Below are positions 14,938 through 22,779 of a stretch of DNA of 27,548 nt, piece after piece. Positions within the stretch are counted from its first letter, which is position 1. Every line of letters begins with the position of its first letter. The translations under genes were made by a program, and so were the position numbers. The stretch comes from SZUA-365 sp049663345 (GTDB lineage: Bacteria; Bacteroidota; Ignavibacteria; SZUA-365): contig JBATDG010000031.1 of NCBI GenBank assembly GCA_049663345.1, forward strand, positions 1 through 27,548, in the 5' to 3' direction. The notes under the pieces are model-generated. The model saw only the letters and a program-made list of their open reading frames with translations. It had not been told where the DNA came from and ran no database searches.

Positions 14938-15270
14938 ATGGCTCGCTTTGTGCCCAAGCAGGGAGATTTCATCGCGCTCAGCTTCGATCCACAATCAGGA
15001 CATGAACAGAGCGGTAGAAGGCCGGCGTTCGTTGTCAGCAAGACGCTTTTCAATCAGGCGACGGGTCTCGCCATTGTCTGCCCGCTCACAAATACAGATC
15101 GGGGATATCCCTTTCACGTTGCGGTCTCTGAGGGACTCAGAGTTACCGGCTTCATAATGGCCGAACAGATTCGTTCGGTCGATTTCCGTTCGCGGCATGC
15201 AGCGCTCATTGAAGCAGGGGCGACCGACCTCCTTGAGCAGGTGATCGGAATAATAGAAGCCAGCTTTTAG
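14938..15270 (+). CDS. mazF: MazF-type mRNA endoribonuclease toxin
   Basis: This toxin cleaves single-stranded RNA at short sequence motifs and arrests translation when MazE is lost. The 110-residue length is normal. Conserved parts are GD (9-10), SFDPQSGHEQSGRRPAFVVS (15-34), CPLT (48-51), GYPFHV (56-61) and AEQIRSVDFRSR (75-86). By alignment to E. coli MazF, R28 and T51 match the catalytic Arg29 and Thr52, so the enzyme looks intact. Cleavage specificity cannot be read from sequence. It ends 6 bases before the end of the convergent PAP2-family gene, with no terminator between them. Confidence 0.95.
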   Translation: MARFVPKQGDFIALSFDPQSGHEQSGRRPAFVVSKTLFNQATGLAIVCPLTNTDRGYPFHVAVSEGLRVTGFIMAEQIRSVDFRSRHAALIEAGATDLLEQVIGIIEASF

Positions 15271-15276
15271 GATACT

Positions 15277-16221
15277 TTACTCCGCCCCATTTTCGATCGG
15301 CAGGGCATTCCGCGTTTTCCAATTTACCCACCATTGATCGATCAGCGGACTTAGCTCCAGCGTGAGCCAGGCGAATATCGTGCCTCCGACAATATCGATG
15401 ACATAGTGATATCGCAGGTACACTGTGGCTATGATGAGGAGAGATCCTATCACTGCCAGGTACCAGCGCGATCGGGCGCGGTAGCGGAAGGCCAGAAACA
15501 TGACAAGCAGCGTCACTTCGGTATGCCCGCTGGGAAATACGTCGCGCTGTACATTCGCGGCGGGATACTCAATTCCTTCAGGAATCGACTCGCCGGTGTT
15601 GGTATACGCACGCAGCGCGGGAGTGACAAGCATCCCGGGCAGATCTGTTTCGAGCTGTGAGAAATCGTGCTGCGTGAACCGGGGGCCGATAGCAGGTACC
15701 GCCACGTATCCCAAATATGACAGATAGAATCCGAGCATGACGAACAGGAAGACCGTTTTAAACGCCTTCATTCGCTGTTTGCGGTAGAGATCGATTGCAA
15801 GCACGAACGGGAGGAGATAATAGCTGGAGTACGCCAGCTGCAGAATTTCGGTGAGCAGCGGATGCGCGAAGCGGTGCAGCCAGGTGGTGACATCGCAGCC
15901 GAATATCGCACGATCGATGGCAATGAGCGCCGCATCATAATCCACAGGATTGATTGCCGGTACGAGGACGTACATTTGCTTGAAGGCAATCGGAATAAGC
16001 GCCATCATGTAGAAGCCATGCACGAGATTCCATCCATGTCCGCGGCTGGCGGCGTATTTCGCGAGTATCCGGATTGCGAAAATGATGACGACATCGGCAG
16101 CGGCAAACTGCCACCACGACTCCACTTTGCCCGACCAGATCGGCATCGCGATTGCGAGCAGAATGAAGAACCCGGTGTTGACCAGATCGGTGGTGTTATG
16201 GTAGGTGAAAAAGCGCTTCAC
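15277..16221 (-). CDS. PAP2/AUR1-type membrane phosphatase or phosphotransferase
   Basis: This integral membrane protein of 314 residues has about six hydrophobic helices. The catalytic motifs of the PAP2 superfamily are partly visible: FPSGHTE (229-235) and YLRYHYVIDIVGG (268-280), giving the likely His-His-Asp set H233, H272 and D276. The classical first motif (KxxxxxxRP) is absent, and GYVAVPAIGPRF (171-182) takes its place, as in the AUR1/inositol-phosphorylceramide-synthase-like branch (PAP2_3). Possible substrates are phosphatidate, undecaprenyl diphosphate or sphingolipid intermediates. The AUR1 resemblance is noteworthy because Bacteroidota relatives often make sphingolipids. It starts 13 bases after the mgtE stop, so it is probably the last gene of the rsmA-mgtE operon. 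Confidence 0.85.
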   Translation of the reverse strand: MKRFFTYHNTTDLVNTGFFILLAIAMPIWSGKVESWWQFAAADVVIIFAIRILAKYAASRGHGWNLVHGFYMMALIPIAFKQMYVLVPAINPVDYDAALIAIDRAIFGCDVTTWLHRFAHPLLTEILQLAYSSYYLLPFVLAIDLYRKQRMKAFKTVFLFVMLGFYLSYLGYVAVPAIGPRFTQHDFSQLETDLPGMLVTPALRAYTNTGESIPEGIEYPAANVQRDVFPSGHTEVTLLVMFLAFRYRARSRWYLAVIGSLLIIATVYLRYHYVIDIVGGTIFAWLTLELSPLIDQWWVNWKTRNALPIENGAE

Positions 16222-16234
16222 GAGGAAATTCCGA

Positions 16235-17653
16235 TCATAGATAGATGACCGTCAGAAAGCCGAGGTAGATGAAAAGTCCCAGAGCGTCGTTGGTGGTCGT
16301 GATGAATGGCCCCGTGGCAAGCGCTGGATCGATGTTCATTCGGTCAAGCAGTACAGGGACTGTAGCGCCGACCAGCGTGGCGTTGGTGATCACGACAAGG
16401 AGAGACAGGCAAACTGTTAATCCGAACAACGCATCCCCGACCCAGAAATAGACGACTGCGAAAAGCAGCAGACTGAGTATTGTGCCGTTGAGCAGGGCTG
16501 CGAAAAATTCGCGCGACAGACGTCGGAAGGTTCGGCTCAGCGCAAGTTCACCGGTGGCGAGTCCGCGTACAACGATGGACGACGCCTGTATGCCTGAATT
16601 TCCACCCATCGCCATGATGATTGGAATGAAAAAGGCAGACATGAGGACGAGACTGATCTGCTTTTCAAAGCTGCTCAGTACAACAGCAGCCAGCAACTCA
16701 CCGGCAAAGGCGACGAGCAGCCATGGCAGGCGTCCGCGGAAAATATCAAGGATGGAGGACGAAGTATCGCTGTCCTCCATGATACCAGACATGCGCTGGA
16801 TATCTTCCTGCGCCTCTTCATGGATGACGTCAGCGATGTCATCGAAGGTAATGATACCGACCGGCTGGTTATCCTGGTTTACTACCGGGAGTGTAAGCAG
16901 ATCATACTTGCGCATGACATTTGCGACATCCTCCTGGTCAACGTCCGTACGCACACTGATGACTTCGGGATCGTAAATGTCCGCGATGGATATGTGCGGC
17001 TTGACCAGCAGCAGATTTTTCAGATCGACGATGCCGCGCATAGAGCCGTCTTCATCCACCACGTACACTTCGTAAATATCCGGTGTATCTTCAGCGGTGT
17101 TTCTCACGGCGTCGATGGCGTCAGCAACCGAACCGGAAAGCAGAACGGTAGGGAACTCCGTGGCCATGAGGCCGCCGGCGGTGTCTTCGTCGTAGGAGAG
17201 CAGTTCGCGAAGCTCGGCCGAATCCTCGGGCTCGAGTTCCTGCAGCACCTGCTCCGCGACGTCCTCGTCCATCTCCGAAACAATATCCACTGCGTCATCG
17301 GAGTCCAGCTCATCGACGATTTCACTCAGACGCTTGGCGCTGAGCTCCTCGAAAAGATCTTCGCGTACGTTCTCATGCAGGTCGAGCAGAACTTCGGATG
17401 CTTCCTCGGAAGGCAGCAATTCAAAAAGCTGCCGCCCCGCTTCGCGCGGAAGCTCATTGATGATCGAAGCGATATCAGCAGAATGAAGATCGGTGAGAAT
17501 ATTCAGCAGGGCTGCCCGGGCGTCGGCATGCAGCAGCTCCTCGATGTCGTCGAGCAGCTCTGAATCGGCGATGACAGTTGTGGACTGCACACCATCGACG
17601 GAATCGAAGTAGATGTCTTCTTCTTCGCTGTTATTCTTTTCGAGTTCCGACAT
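16235..17653 (-). CDS. mgtE: MgtE magnesium channel/transporter
   Basis: MgtE imports Mg2+ through a dimeric channel gated by cytosolic Mg2+ sensing. The 472-residue protein has the full layout: an acidic N domain of helical repeats (about 30-150), a CBS pair (about 155-285, with second-CBS sequence LLTLPVVNQDNQPVGIITFD), a plug helix, and five membrane helices from about 308 to 472. MGGNSGIQAS (349-358) and ITTTNDALG (451-459) are the conserved pore sequences, and D456 corresponds to the Mg2+-selective Asp of Thermus MgtE. The start ATG lies inside the end of rsmA, with a 23-base overlap, so translation is probably coupled. No Mg2+ riboswitch is visible, because no leader exists in front of mgtE. 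Confidence 0.96.
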   Translation of the reverse strand: MSELEKNNSEEEDIYFDSVDGVQSTTVIADSELLDDIEELLHADARAALLNILTDLHSADIASIINELPREAGRQLFELLPSEEASEVLLDLHENVREDLFEELSAKRLSEIVDELDSDDAVDIVSEMDEDVAEQVLQELEPEDSAELRELLSYDEDTAGGLMATEFPTVLLSGSVADAIDAVRNTAEDTPDIYEVYVVDEDGSMRGIVDLKNLLLVKPHISIADIYDPEVISVRTDVDQEDVANVMRKYDLLTLPVVNQDNQPVGIITFDDIADVIHEEAQEDIQRMSGIMEDSDTSSSILDIFRGRLPWLLVAFAGELLAAVVLSSFEKQISLVLMSAFFIPIIMAMGGNSGIQASSIVVRGLATGELALSRTFRRLSREFFAALLNGTILSLLLFAVVYFWVGDALFGLTVCLSLLVVITNATLVGATVPVLLDRMNIDPALATGPFITTTNDALGLFIYLGFLTVIYL

Positions 17654-18455
17654 GATCCTCGATCAGATTGCTGAGCATGATGAAATCCCCGACAGCCAGC
17701 TGCTCCGGGCGTTGCGACAGGAAGGGAACTGCGTCGGAAGGGAGGGACTCGCGTGTAAATCCCAATTGCTTGAGAGAATTCGAAAGCGTCTTTCTTCTTT
17801 GTCCAAACGTGGCTTTAACCAGTCTTCTAAAAAACGAATAATTTTTGATTTTCGCCAGTCGATCATGCTCGATCTGCACATGTATCACCGAAGACCATAC
17901 ATTCGGCTTGGGTGTGAAAACATTCGGCGAAACATTGAAGCAGCGGCGAACTGCGGCATGTGTTTGCGTGAGAACCGAGAGAATGCCGTATTCCTTGCAA
18001 TGCGGCTTCGCTATGATGCGCTCGGCGACCTCGCGCTGCATCATGAACACCGCATCGCGCACTGCCTCGGGCTGATCAAAAATGTGAAAAAAAATCTGAC
18101 TCGTGATGTTGTAGGGGAGGTTCCCGATGACTCGCAGCGGAGCCTTGTGTTCTGCGGAGAGTTCCCGCAGATCCATCGTAAGAACGTTCGCATGCAGCGG
18201 CAGCAGCCGCGGATAGGCCTCGGCGGGAAAAATGTCGCTCAATGCTTCGATTGCCCGCTGATCAATATCTGCCGCTATGAGGCTGCAGCCGGTGTCGTAG
18301 AGGAGTCCGGTGAGGACCCCCTGCCCAGGCCCGATTTCCAGCACAGTGTCGTCAGGTTGGGCATCAAGCTGAGCAACGATATTCCGCGCGATATTCATAT
18401 CGTGCAGAAAATGCTGTCCGAGAGATTTTTTCGGCGTGTACAGATTGGTTCGCAT
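17631..18455 (-). CDS. rsmA: 16S rRNA dimethyladenosine transferase RsmA/KsgA
   Basis: RsmA dimethylates two adjacent adenines in the 3'-terminal hairpin of 16S rRNA (A1518 and A1519 in E. coli), using S-adenosylmethionine, late in 30S assembly. The 274-residue protein has the family motifs KSLGQHFL (10-17), SAM-binding EIGPGQGVLTG (40-50) and the catalytic NLPYNIT (112-118). The C-terminal helical domain ends normally. It is the first gene of a minus-strand run with mgtE and the PAP2-type gene, and is divergent from era. The 70 bases to era hold both promoters. Confidence 0.97.
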   Translation of the reverse strand: MRTNLYTPKKSLGQHFLHDMNIARNIVAQLDAQPDDTVLEIGPGQGVLTGLLYDTGCSLIAADIDQRAIEALSDIFPAEAYPRLLPLHANVLTMDLRELSAEHKAPLRVIGNLPYNITSQIFFHIFDQPEAVRDAVFMMQREVAERIIAKPHCKEYGILSVLTQTHAAVRRCFNVSPNVFTPKPNVWSSVIHVQIEHDRLAKIKNYSFFRRLVKATFGQRRKTLSNSLKQLGFTRESLPSDAVPFLSQRPEQLAVGDFIMLSNLIEDHVGTRKE

Positions 18456-18525
18456 ACCTCAATGTACGAAAACGGCTTCAAACCCTTTCTTTGAAATTCG
18501 CTGAAGTTGCTCTACTTTGAATTCC
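18456..18525. promoter_or_regulatory. short divergent control region of rsmA and era
   Basis: Seventy bases separate two divergent start codons, so promoters for both genes must lie here or overlap the coding ends. TACTTTG at 18513-18519 is close to the Bacteroidota TAnnTTTG element for era but one base short. No clear -10/-35 pair could be fixed, and no hairpin is evident. Confidence 0.35.
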
Positions 18526-19440
18526 ATGACAGAAACCGCCAATCCCCAACCCGACTTCCGCTGCGGCTACGTAGCGCTCATCGGTGCGCCCAATGCGGGC
18601 AAATCCACCCTGATGAACGCCCTGCTCGGCATGAAGATCTCCATCGTCACGGCCAAGCCGCAAACCACCCGCAAGCGAGTGCTCGGCTTTCACACCGGGG
18701 ACGCTCATCAAATCATTTTCATCGACACGCCCGGGCTCATCAAACCAAAGTATGTTCTGCAGAAAGCGATGGTGGAATCAGCGCATGCGGCCATCACAGA
18801 AGCCGACGCTATCTGCTTCCTTGTCGATGCTGATCGTGCGATCAGCAGGGGAGAAGTCGTGCCGGAAGGACTCCTCGAACTCTTCCACCAGGCCGGCCGG
18901 CCAGTATTTGCCATGATCACCAAAAGCGATCTCATACGCGATAAGGTTCAAATGCTGCCTTTGATGTCGCAATTGCTCGAGGCGTACGAATTTGCAGGCG
19001 TGATCCCCATCAGCTCTTTTGAAAATCAGGGGCTCGATGCATTGCTCGATGAATTGAAGAAGGTCCTGCCTCTCGGACCGCCGCTGTATCCCGCAGATAT
19101 GCTGTCCGACGCGCCGGAGCGTTTTTTCGTCACCGAAATTATCCGGGAAAAAATATTCGAGCAGTTCCGTCAGGAAGTGCCTTACGCCACCGAAGTGTTT
19201 ATCGCCGAATATCGCGAGGAGCCCGAACGCGATTATATCGCCGCCGAAATCATCGTCGAACGCGAGAGCCAGAAGCGCATCATCATCGGAAGCAACGGCG
19301 CTGCCATCAAGGCCATCGGCACCGCTGCCCGCCTCGACATCGAAAGCTTCCTCCAGCGCAAAGTCTTCCTCGATCTGCACGTCCGCATCCGCGAGGGCTG
19401 GCGCGACAATGAAGCCTGGGTACGCCGGCTGGGTTACTAA
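18526..19440 (+). CDS. era: GTPase Era
   Basis: Era is an essential GTPase that binds the 3' end of 16S rRNA during 30S maturation. The ATG at 18526 (MTETANPQ) is preferred over a TTG 9 bases earlier; the product is 304 residues. The GTPase domain has G1 GAPNAGKST (20-28), G3 DTPGLI and G4 TKSD. The C-terminal KH domain carries VERESQKRIIIGSNGAAIKA, with GSNG as the RNA-binding GXXG loop (more often with Lys), and ends with the family-typical WVRRLGY. Divergence from rsmA is functionally coherent, as both act on the 3' end of 16S rRNA. Confidence 0.97.
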   Translation: MTETANPQPDFRCGYVALIGAPNAGKSTLMNALLGMKISIVTAKPQTTRKRVLGFHTGDAHQIIFIDTPGLIKPKYVLQKAMVESAHAAITEADAICFLVDADRAISRGEVVPEGLLELFHQAGRPVFAMITKSDLIRDKVQMLPLMSQLLEAYEFAGVIPISSFENQGLDALLDELKKVLPLGPPLYPADMLSDAPERFFVTEIIREKIFEQFRQEVPYATEVFIAEYREEPERDYIAAEIIVERESQKRIIIGSNGAAIKAIGTAARLDIESFLQRKVFLDLHVRIREGWRDNEAWVRRLGY

Positions 19441-19445
19441 GCGTG

Positions 19446-19474
19446 GAGGACGTGAGGATCGTGAGGACGTGAGG
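19446..19474 (+). repeat. GAGGACGTGAGG direct repeat
   Basis: The 12-base sequence GAGGACGTGAGG occurs at 19446-19457 and again at 19463-19474. Together the copies look like a degenerate array of GTGAGGAC units just after the era stop. The position is non-coding. It differs in sequence from the 7-bp array on the other side of the asparaginase gene. Confidence 0.7.
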
Positions 19475-19517
19475 GCATGGAGGTGCAGACGGTGGTGCGA
19501 AAGGGCGTCAGGTTTGT

Positions 19518-19583
19518 GAGCCCCGTAGGGGCGTAACATCATTGCCCGGGGCTCTTGTCTCGGCGAAGTCCACGCATGTGGAC
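19518..19583. repeat. palindromic intergenic element
   Basis: GAGCCCC (19518-19524) pairs with GGGGCTC (19548-19554), and an inner alternative hairpin GCCCC-GTA-GGGGC is at 19520-19532. A second hairpin GTCCAC-GCAT-GTGGAC follows at 19568-19583. No T-run follows, so it is not a terminator. Compact paired palindromes of this type in gaps are typical of dispersed REP-like repeats. Only one copy is in this window, so dispersal is untested. Confidence 0.5.
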
Positions 19584-19667
19584 GAAGACGGATCAGCCCT
19601 GGGAAGCGGGCGGAAGCAAAACCTCTTCCCCTCTTCGCGCTGAATGTGCGACAAGTAAGGAGCAACC

Positions 19668-20789
19668 ATGTTTGATACCACCCACTCCCGCCGTTTATTT
19701 CTCAAGGCTGCATCGCTCCTGGGCGTTACTGCCGCTCTCGATCCATCCCATGCGCTCGGTTCCGGGGTGTTGCGTTCGCCTCTGCTTCGGAAGAGCAGCG
19801 GCACGCGTCCACTGTGCATCTCCAGCTACAACGGACTCGAAGCGACGGCCCGCGCGATGCAGTTGCTGCATGAAGGCGCCGATACTCTCGATGCGGTAAT
19901 CGCAGGTGTGAATATCGTGGAGAATGATCCGAACGACAACAGCGTGGGATACGGCGGTCTGCCGAATGAAGATGGTGTGGTGGAACTCGACTCCTGTGTC
20001 ATGCATGGTCCTACGGGACGCGGAGCTGGAGTCGCAGCGCTGCAGAATATCAAGAATCCTTCACTCGTCGCGCAGCGCATCATGGAGCGTACTGATCATG
20101 TGCTCATGGTAGGGGAAGGCGCGCTCCGTTTCGCACGTGCTCATGGATTCAAGGAAGAGAACCTCCTCACAGATGCGTCACGGCAAGAATGGCTGCGATG
20201 GAAGGAGACGTTGAGCAATGAGGACGACTGGCTTCCTCCGCATGGCATCGACGACCGCGATGTCGGTATGCGGGAATTGCACCGAGGGGATGCGCACAGT
20301 CGTGGCGGGGAATGGGAAAGGGAAATGTCGCGTCCCACCGGCACCATCAACTGTCTCGCAGTTAATGCCGCAGGTGATATTTCCGGAGTGACCACTACGA
20401 GCGGACTCGCCTTCAAGATTCCCGGAAGAGTTGGCGACTCCCCGATACTCGGTGCGGGACTCTACGTCGACAATGCCGTGGGAGCCGCGGGATCCACCGG
20501 CCGCGGAGAAGCGAATCTGCTTTCACTCGCAAGCTTCCTCATCGTTGAGCGTATGCGAATGGGTGATCATCCGAAGGACGCCTGCCTTTTCGCCTGCCGC
20601 CGCATAGCCGAGCAAACGAAAATGAAGCGACTGCTCCAGGAAGACGGCCGCCTGAAATTCAATGTGAATTTCTACGCGCTGAACAAAAACGGCGAACACG
20701 GCTCTGCCTCTATTTTACCCGGCAAAAAATATGCCGTCAATACTGGCGAAGGCGAAAGCCGCTTGTTTGACGCTGCCTCTCTGTATTGA
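19668..20789 (+). CDS. exported N4-(beta-N-acetylglucosaminyl)-L-asparaginase-like Ntn hydrolase
   Basis: Family members cleave the GlcNAc-Asn bond of glycoasparagines or act on isoaspartyl/asparagine substrates after autocleavage before a Thr nucleophile. The 373-residue protein begins with a Tat-type signal (SRRLFLKAAS at 7-16). The alpha part contains GLEATARAMQLLHEGADTLD, ENDPNDNSVGYGGLPNEDG and LDSCVMHG. The predicted cleavage site is before T226 in PTGTINCLAV, followed by GVTTTSGLAFKIPGRVGDSP (240-259) and GAGLYVDN, the conserved substrate-binding part. The ribosome site GTAAGGAG precedes the ATG by 6 bases. It stands alone between era and ruvB, with repeat elements on both sides. Glycosylasparaginase is the best call; a plain isoaspartyl peptidase is less likely because of the GRVGDSP sequence. 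Confidence 0.9.
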   Translation: MFDTTHSRRLFLKAASLLGVTAALDPSHALGSGVLRSPLLRKSSGTRPLCISSYNGLEATARAMQLLHEGADTLDAVIAGVNIVENDPNDNSVGYGGLPNEDGVVELDSCVMHGPTGRGAGVAALQNIKNPSLVAQRIMERTDHVLMVGEGALRFARAHGFKEENLLTDASRQEWLRWKETLSNEDDWLPPHGIDDRDVGMRELHRGDAHSRGGEWEREMSRPTGTINCLAVNAAGDISGVTTTSGLAFKIPGRVGDSPILGAGLYVDNAVGAAGSTGRGEANLLSLASFLIVERMRMGDHPKDACLFACRRIAEQTKMKRLLQEDGRLKFNVNFYALNKNGEHGSASILPGKKYAVNTGEGESRLFDAASLY

Positions 20790-20802
20790 GCAGCCTTCGG
20801 CA

Positions 20803-20817
20803 GCAGCCTTCGGCTGC
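20803..20817 (+). other. small hairpin after the asparaginase gene
   Basis: GCAGCC-TTC-GGCTGC is a perfect 6-bp stem with a 3-base loop, 13 bases after the stop. An extra direct copy of CAGCCTTCGGC lies just before it at 20791-20801. No T-run follows, so a terminator role is uncertain. Confidence 0.45.
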
Positions 20818-20935
20818 GATGTAAGACTTAGGATGTAGGACATAGGATGTCGGGAATTCACAATCCTACATCCTACATCCTACATCCTACATCCCACATC
20901 CCACATCCTACATCCTACATCCTAAGTCTTACATC
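20818..20935. repeat. long inverted repeat before ruvB
   Basis: GATGTAAGACTTAGGATGTA plus GGA (20818-20840) is perfectly complementary to 20913-20935, a 23-bp arm pair. Pairing continues inward with 8 of 10 matches (20841-20850 with 20903-20912). The loop of about 52 bases is mostly the 7-bp array. It could form a large cruciform or RNA hairpin in the ruvB leader. Confidence 0.85.
20863..20925. repeat. nine-copy 7-bp tandem repeat (ATCCTAC)
   Basis: Nine consecutive heptamers run from 20863 to 20925: four ATCCTAC, two ATCCCAC, two ATCCTAC and a final ATCCTAA. The inverse sequence (GTAGGAT-like) appears once or twice upstream within the left arm of the surrounding inverted repeat. The array is intergenic and ends about 50 bases before the ruvB start. 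Confidence 0.92.
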
Positions 20936-20978
20936 CTTCTTCGTTTTTTTTCTACTTGCTCAATGTCGAAATTAGGCA

Positions 20979-22040
20979 ATGGAGAATAAACGGAATTCCG
21001 ATCTTACGACGCCGGATGGACGCAGCGACGACAGGGAGCTCGATCAGACCCTGAGGCCGATGCGCTTCGAGGATTTTACCGGCCAGAAAAAAATCACCGA
21101 AAACCTGCGCGTGTTTATTACTGCCGCCCGTAGGCGCGGCGAAGCGCTGGATCATGTGCTGCTTACGGGTCCGCCGGGACTTGGGAAAACCACGCTCGCA
21201 CATATCATTGCCAATGAGATGGGTGCGTCGATAAAAATGACTTCGGGTCCGGTACTCGACAAGCCCGGAGATCTGGCGGGGCTCGTCACAGGACTCGAAG
21301 AAGGCGACACGCTTTTCATCGATGAGATCCATCGGCTTTCTCCGGTTGTGGAGGAATATCTGTACTCCGCAATGGAAGATTTCACGCTCGACATCATGAT
21401 TGATTCGGGACCCAACGCCCGCAGCGTGCAGATCGAACTCAAACCATTTACACTCATCGGCGCTACGACCCGGGCCGGACTTCTCACCGCGCCTCTGCGC
21501 GCACGCTTCGGCATCACGAATCGTCTCGACTATTACGACTTCGAACAGCTAAAACGCATCGTGCTGCGTTCCGCCCGCATTCTCGACATCGAAATCGACG
21601 AGGAGGGCGGGGCGGATGAAATCGCGCGACGTTCACGCGGCACGCCCCGCATCGCCAACCGTCTTCTCCGCCGTGCCCGCGATTTCGCTCAGGTGATCGG
21701 CGACGGAATCATTACTCGAGCCATCGCCGACCACGCGCTCAATGCGCTGGAGGTGGACGAGCACGGCCTCGACGACATGGACAAGCGTATTCTCAACTGC
21801 ATGCTCGACAAGTATGACGGGGGGCCGGTCGGCATCAACACCCTCGCAATTGCGGTTGGCGAGGAGCCCGGCACCATCGAGGAAGTGTATGAGCCGTACC
21901 TGATCCAGGAAGGCTATCTGCATCGCACGCCACGGGGACGCGAACTCACGCAGGCCGCCTACAAGCTGCTCGGCAGGAAGCCACCGCGGCGCAAGGATCA
22001 GCCAGGTCTGTTTCCCGGACAACCGGCGGGGGATGCCTGA
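20979..22040 (+). CDS. ruvB: Holliday junction branch migration helicase RuvB
   Basis: RuvB is the AAA+ motor that, with RuvA, drives branch migration of Holliday junctions in recombinational repair. The 353-residue protein has the usual N-terminus LRPMRFEDFTGQ, Walker A GPPGLGKTT (64-72), Walker B LFIDEIHRL (112-120), sensor 1 GATTRAG (161-167) and the arginine-finger region APLRARFG (171-178). A C-terminal winged helix contains GGPVGINTLAIAVGEEPGTI and LIQEGYLHRTPRGR. The ATG at 20979 has no strong ribosome site. The stop overlaps the beginning of lptC by 8 bases if lptC starts at 22033. No ruvA or ruvC is adjacent. Confidence 0.98.
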   Translation: MENKRNSDLTTPDGRSDDRELDQTLRPMRFEDFTGQKKITENLRVFITAARRRGEALDHVLLTGPPGLGKTTLAHIIANEMGASIKMTSGPVLDKPGDLAGLVTGLEEGDTLFIDEIHRLSPVVEEYLYSAMEDFTLDIMIDSGPNARSVQIELKPFTLIGATTRAGLLTAPLRARFGITNRLDYYDFEQLKRIVLRSARILDIEIDEEGGADEIARRSRGTPRIANRLLRRARDFAQVIGDGIITRAIADHALNALEVDEHGLDDMDKRILNCMLDKYDGGPVGINTLAIAVGEEPGTIEEVYEPYLIQEGYLHRTPRGRELTQAAYKLLGRKPPRRKDQPGLFPGQPAGDA

Positions 22041-22659
22041 GATGAAGAGGAAGTCCTCCGAAAAGACGCACGCATGCGCCGCTGCAAGCTCTAACAACGG
22101 TTTCCAACACTGTTCAGCGGCCGGGATTCTTCTCGCCTTACTCTTCCTGCTCCTCGCCTTCACTGCCTGTGATGAGGAGAAAGCCAAGCCGAAGATGAGC
22201 GGCTTCAAGTCGGACCAGCTGCCGACGCAGGAGAGCTGGAATTCGAAAGTCACCTTCAGCGATTCCGGACGCGTGCGTGCGATTCTCACCGCCGGACATA
22301 TCCGCATGTTCGATGAGGAACGGGAGACCTTCATCGATTCAGGACTAGTGGTGGATTTCTTCGAACGAAACGGCAAGCACAGCTCAGTGCTTACATCGAG
22401 GAGAGGACGCGTCGACGACCGCACCCGAGATCTCGAGGCCTTCGATAACGTCGTCTTCCGCTCCGACAGCGGCACCGTGGTCGAGACCGAATATATTTTC
22501 TGGGACAGCGCGCTGAAGAAGGTCCGCAGCGATCGCTTTGTCACCATCACCTCGGCGCGGGAGCGGCTGCAGGGCTATGGTTTTGAAGCCGACCAGGGTC
22601 TCAAGAATTATACGGTGTTCGGAAAAGTGTCCGGCCAGGCCGAAATAGAATCGAAATAA
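22033..22659 (+). CDS. lptC: LptC, LPS export bridge lipoprotein
   Basis: LptC links the inner-membrane LptBFG transporter to the periplasmic LptA bridge that carries lipopolysaccharide to the outer membrane. The 208-residue protein has a hydrophobic leader (about 28-45) ending in LAFTAC, a lipobox-like site with C46, as in Bacteroidota LptC lipoproteins. The mature part shows the beta-jellyroll pattern of OstA/LptC proteins (SGRVRAILTAGHIRMFDEER, SRRGRVDDRTRDLEAFDNVV, RSDSGTVVETEYIFWD, SARERLQGYGFEADQ). An alternative ATG at 22042 would remove the 8-base overlap with ruvB. lptA and lptB are not next to it. A generic LptC/LptA-family assignment is firm. Confidence 0.88.
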   Translation: MPEMKRKSSEKTHACAAASSNNGFQHCSAAGILLALLFLLLAFTACDEEKAKPKMSGFKSDQLPTQESWNSKVTFSDSGRVRAILTAGHIRMFDEERETFIDSGLVVDFFERNGKHSSVLTSRRGRVDDRTRDLEAFDNVVFRSDSGTVVETEYIFWDSALKKVRSDRFVTITSARERLQGYGFEADQGLKNYTVFGKVSGQAEIESK

Positions 22660-22779
22660 TCTCGAAACAAGCTGACATCCCTGGCGTACACTGCGCCGTG
22701 ATTTCTGAAACTCCGGCTGCAATGTTGGAGTCAAAGGAAAATGAAATGAGTCGATACCACGTTTGAAGGAGTGAATTCC

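Noticed and set aside
17613..18494. Long plus-strand open frame (293 codons) opposite rsmA
   Set aside because: It is fully antisense to rsmA, which has all family motifs. The translated product shows no recognisable domain.
20863..20925. CRISPR-like array before ruvB
   Set aside because: The unit is only 7 bases, with no unique spacers and no cas genes nearby; it is a simple tandem repeat.
22694..22709. Possible sigma54 promoter (TGGCGTACACTGCGCC) ahead of the beta-lactamase-like gene
   Set aside because: The GG and GC pairs have the right 10-base spacing, but the TT before GC and the CAC after TGG are missing, so the match is too weak.
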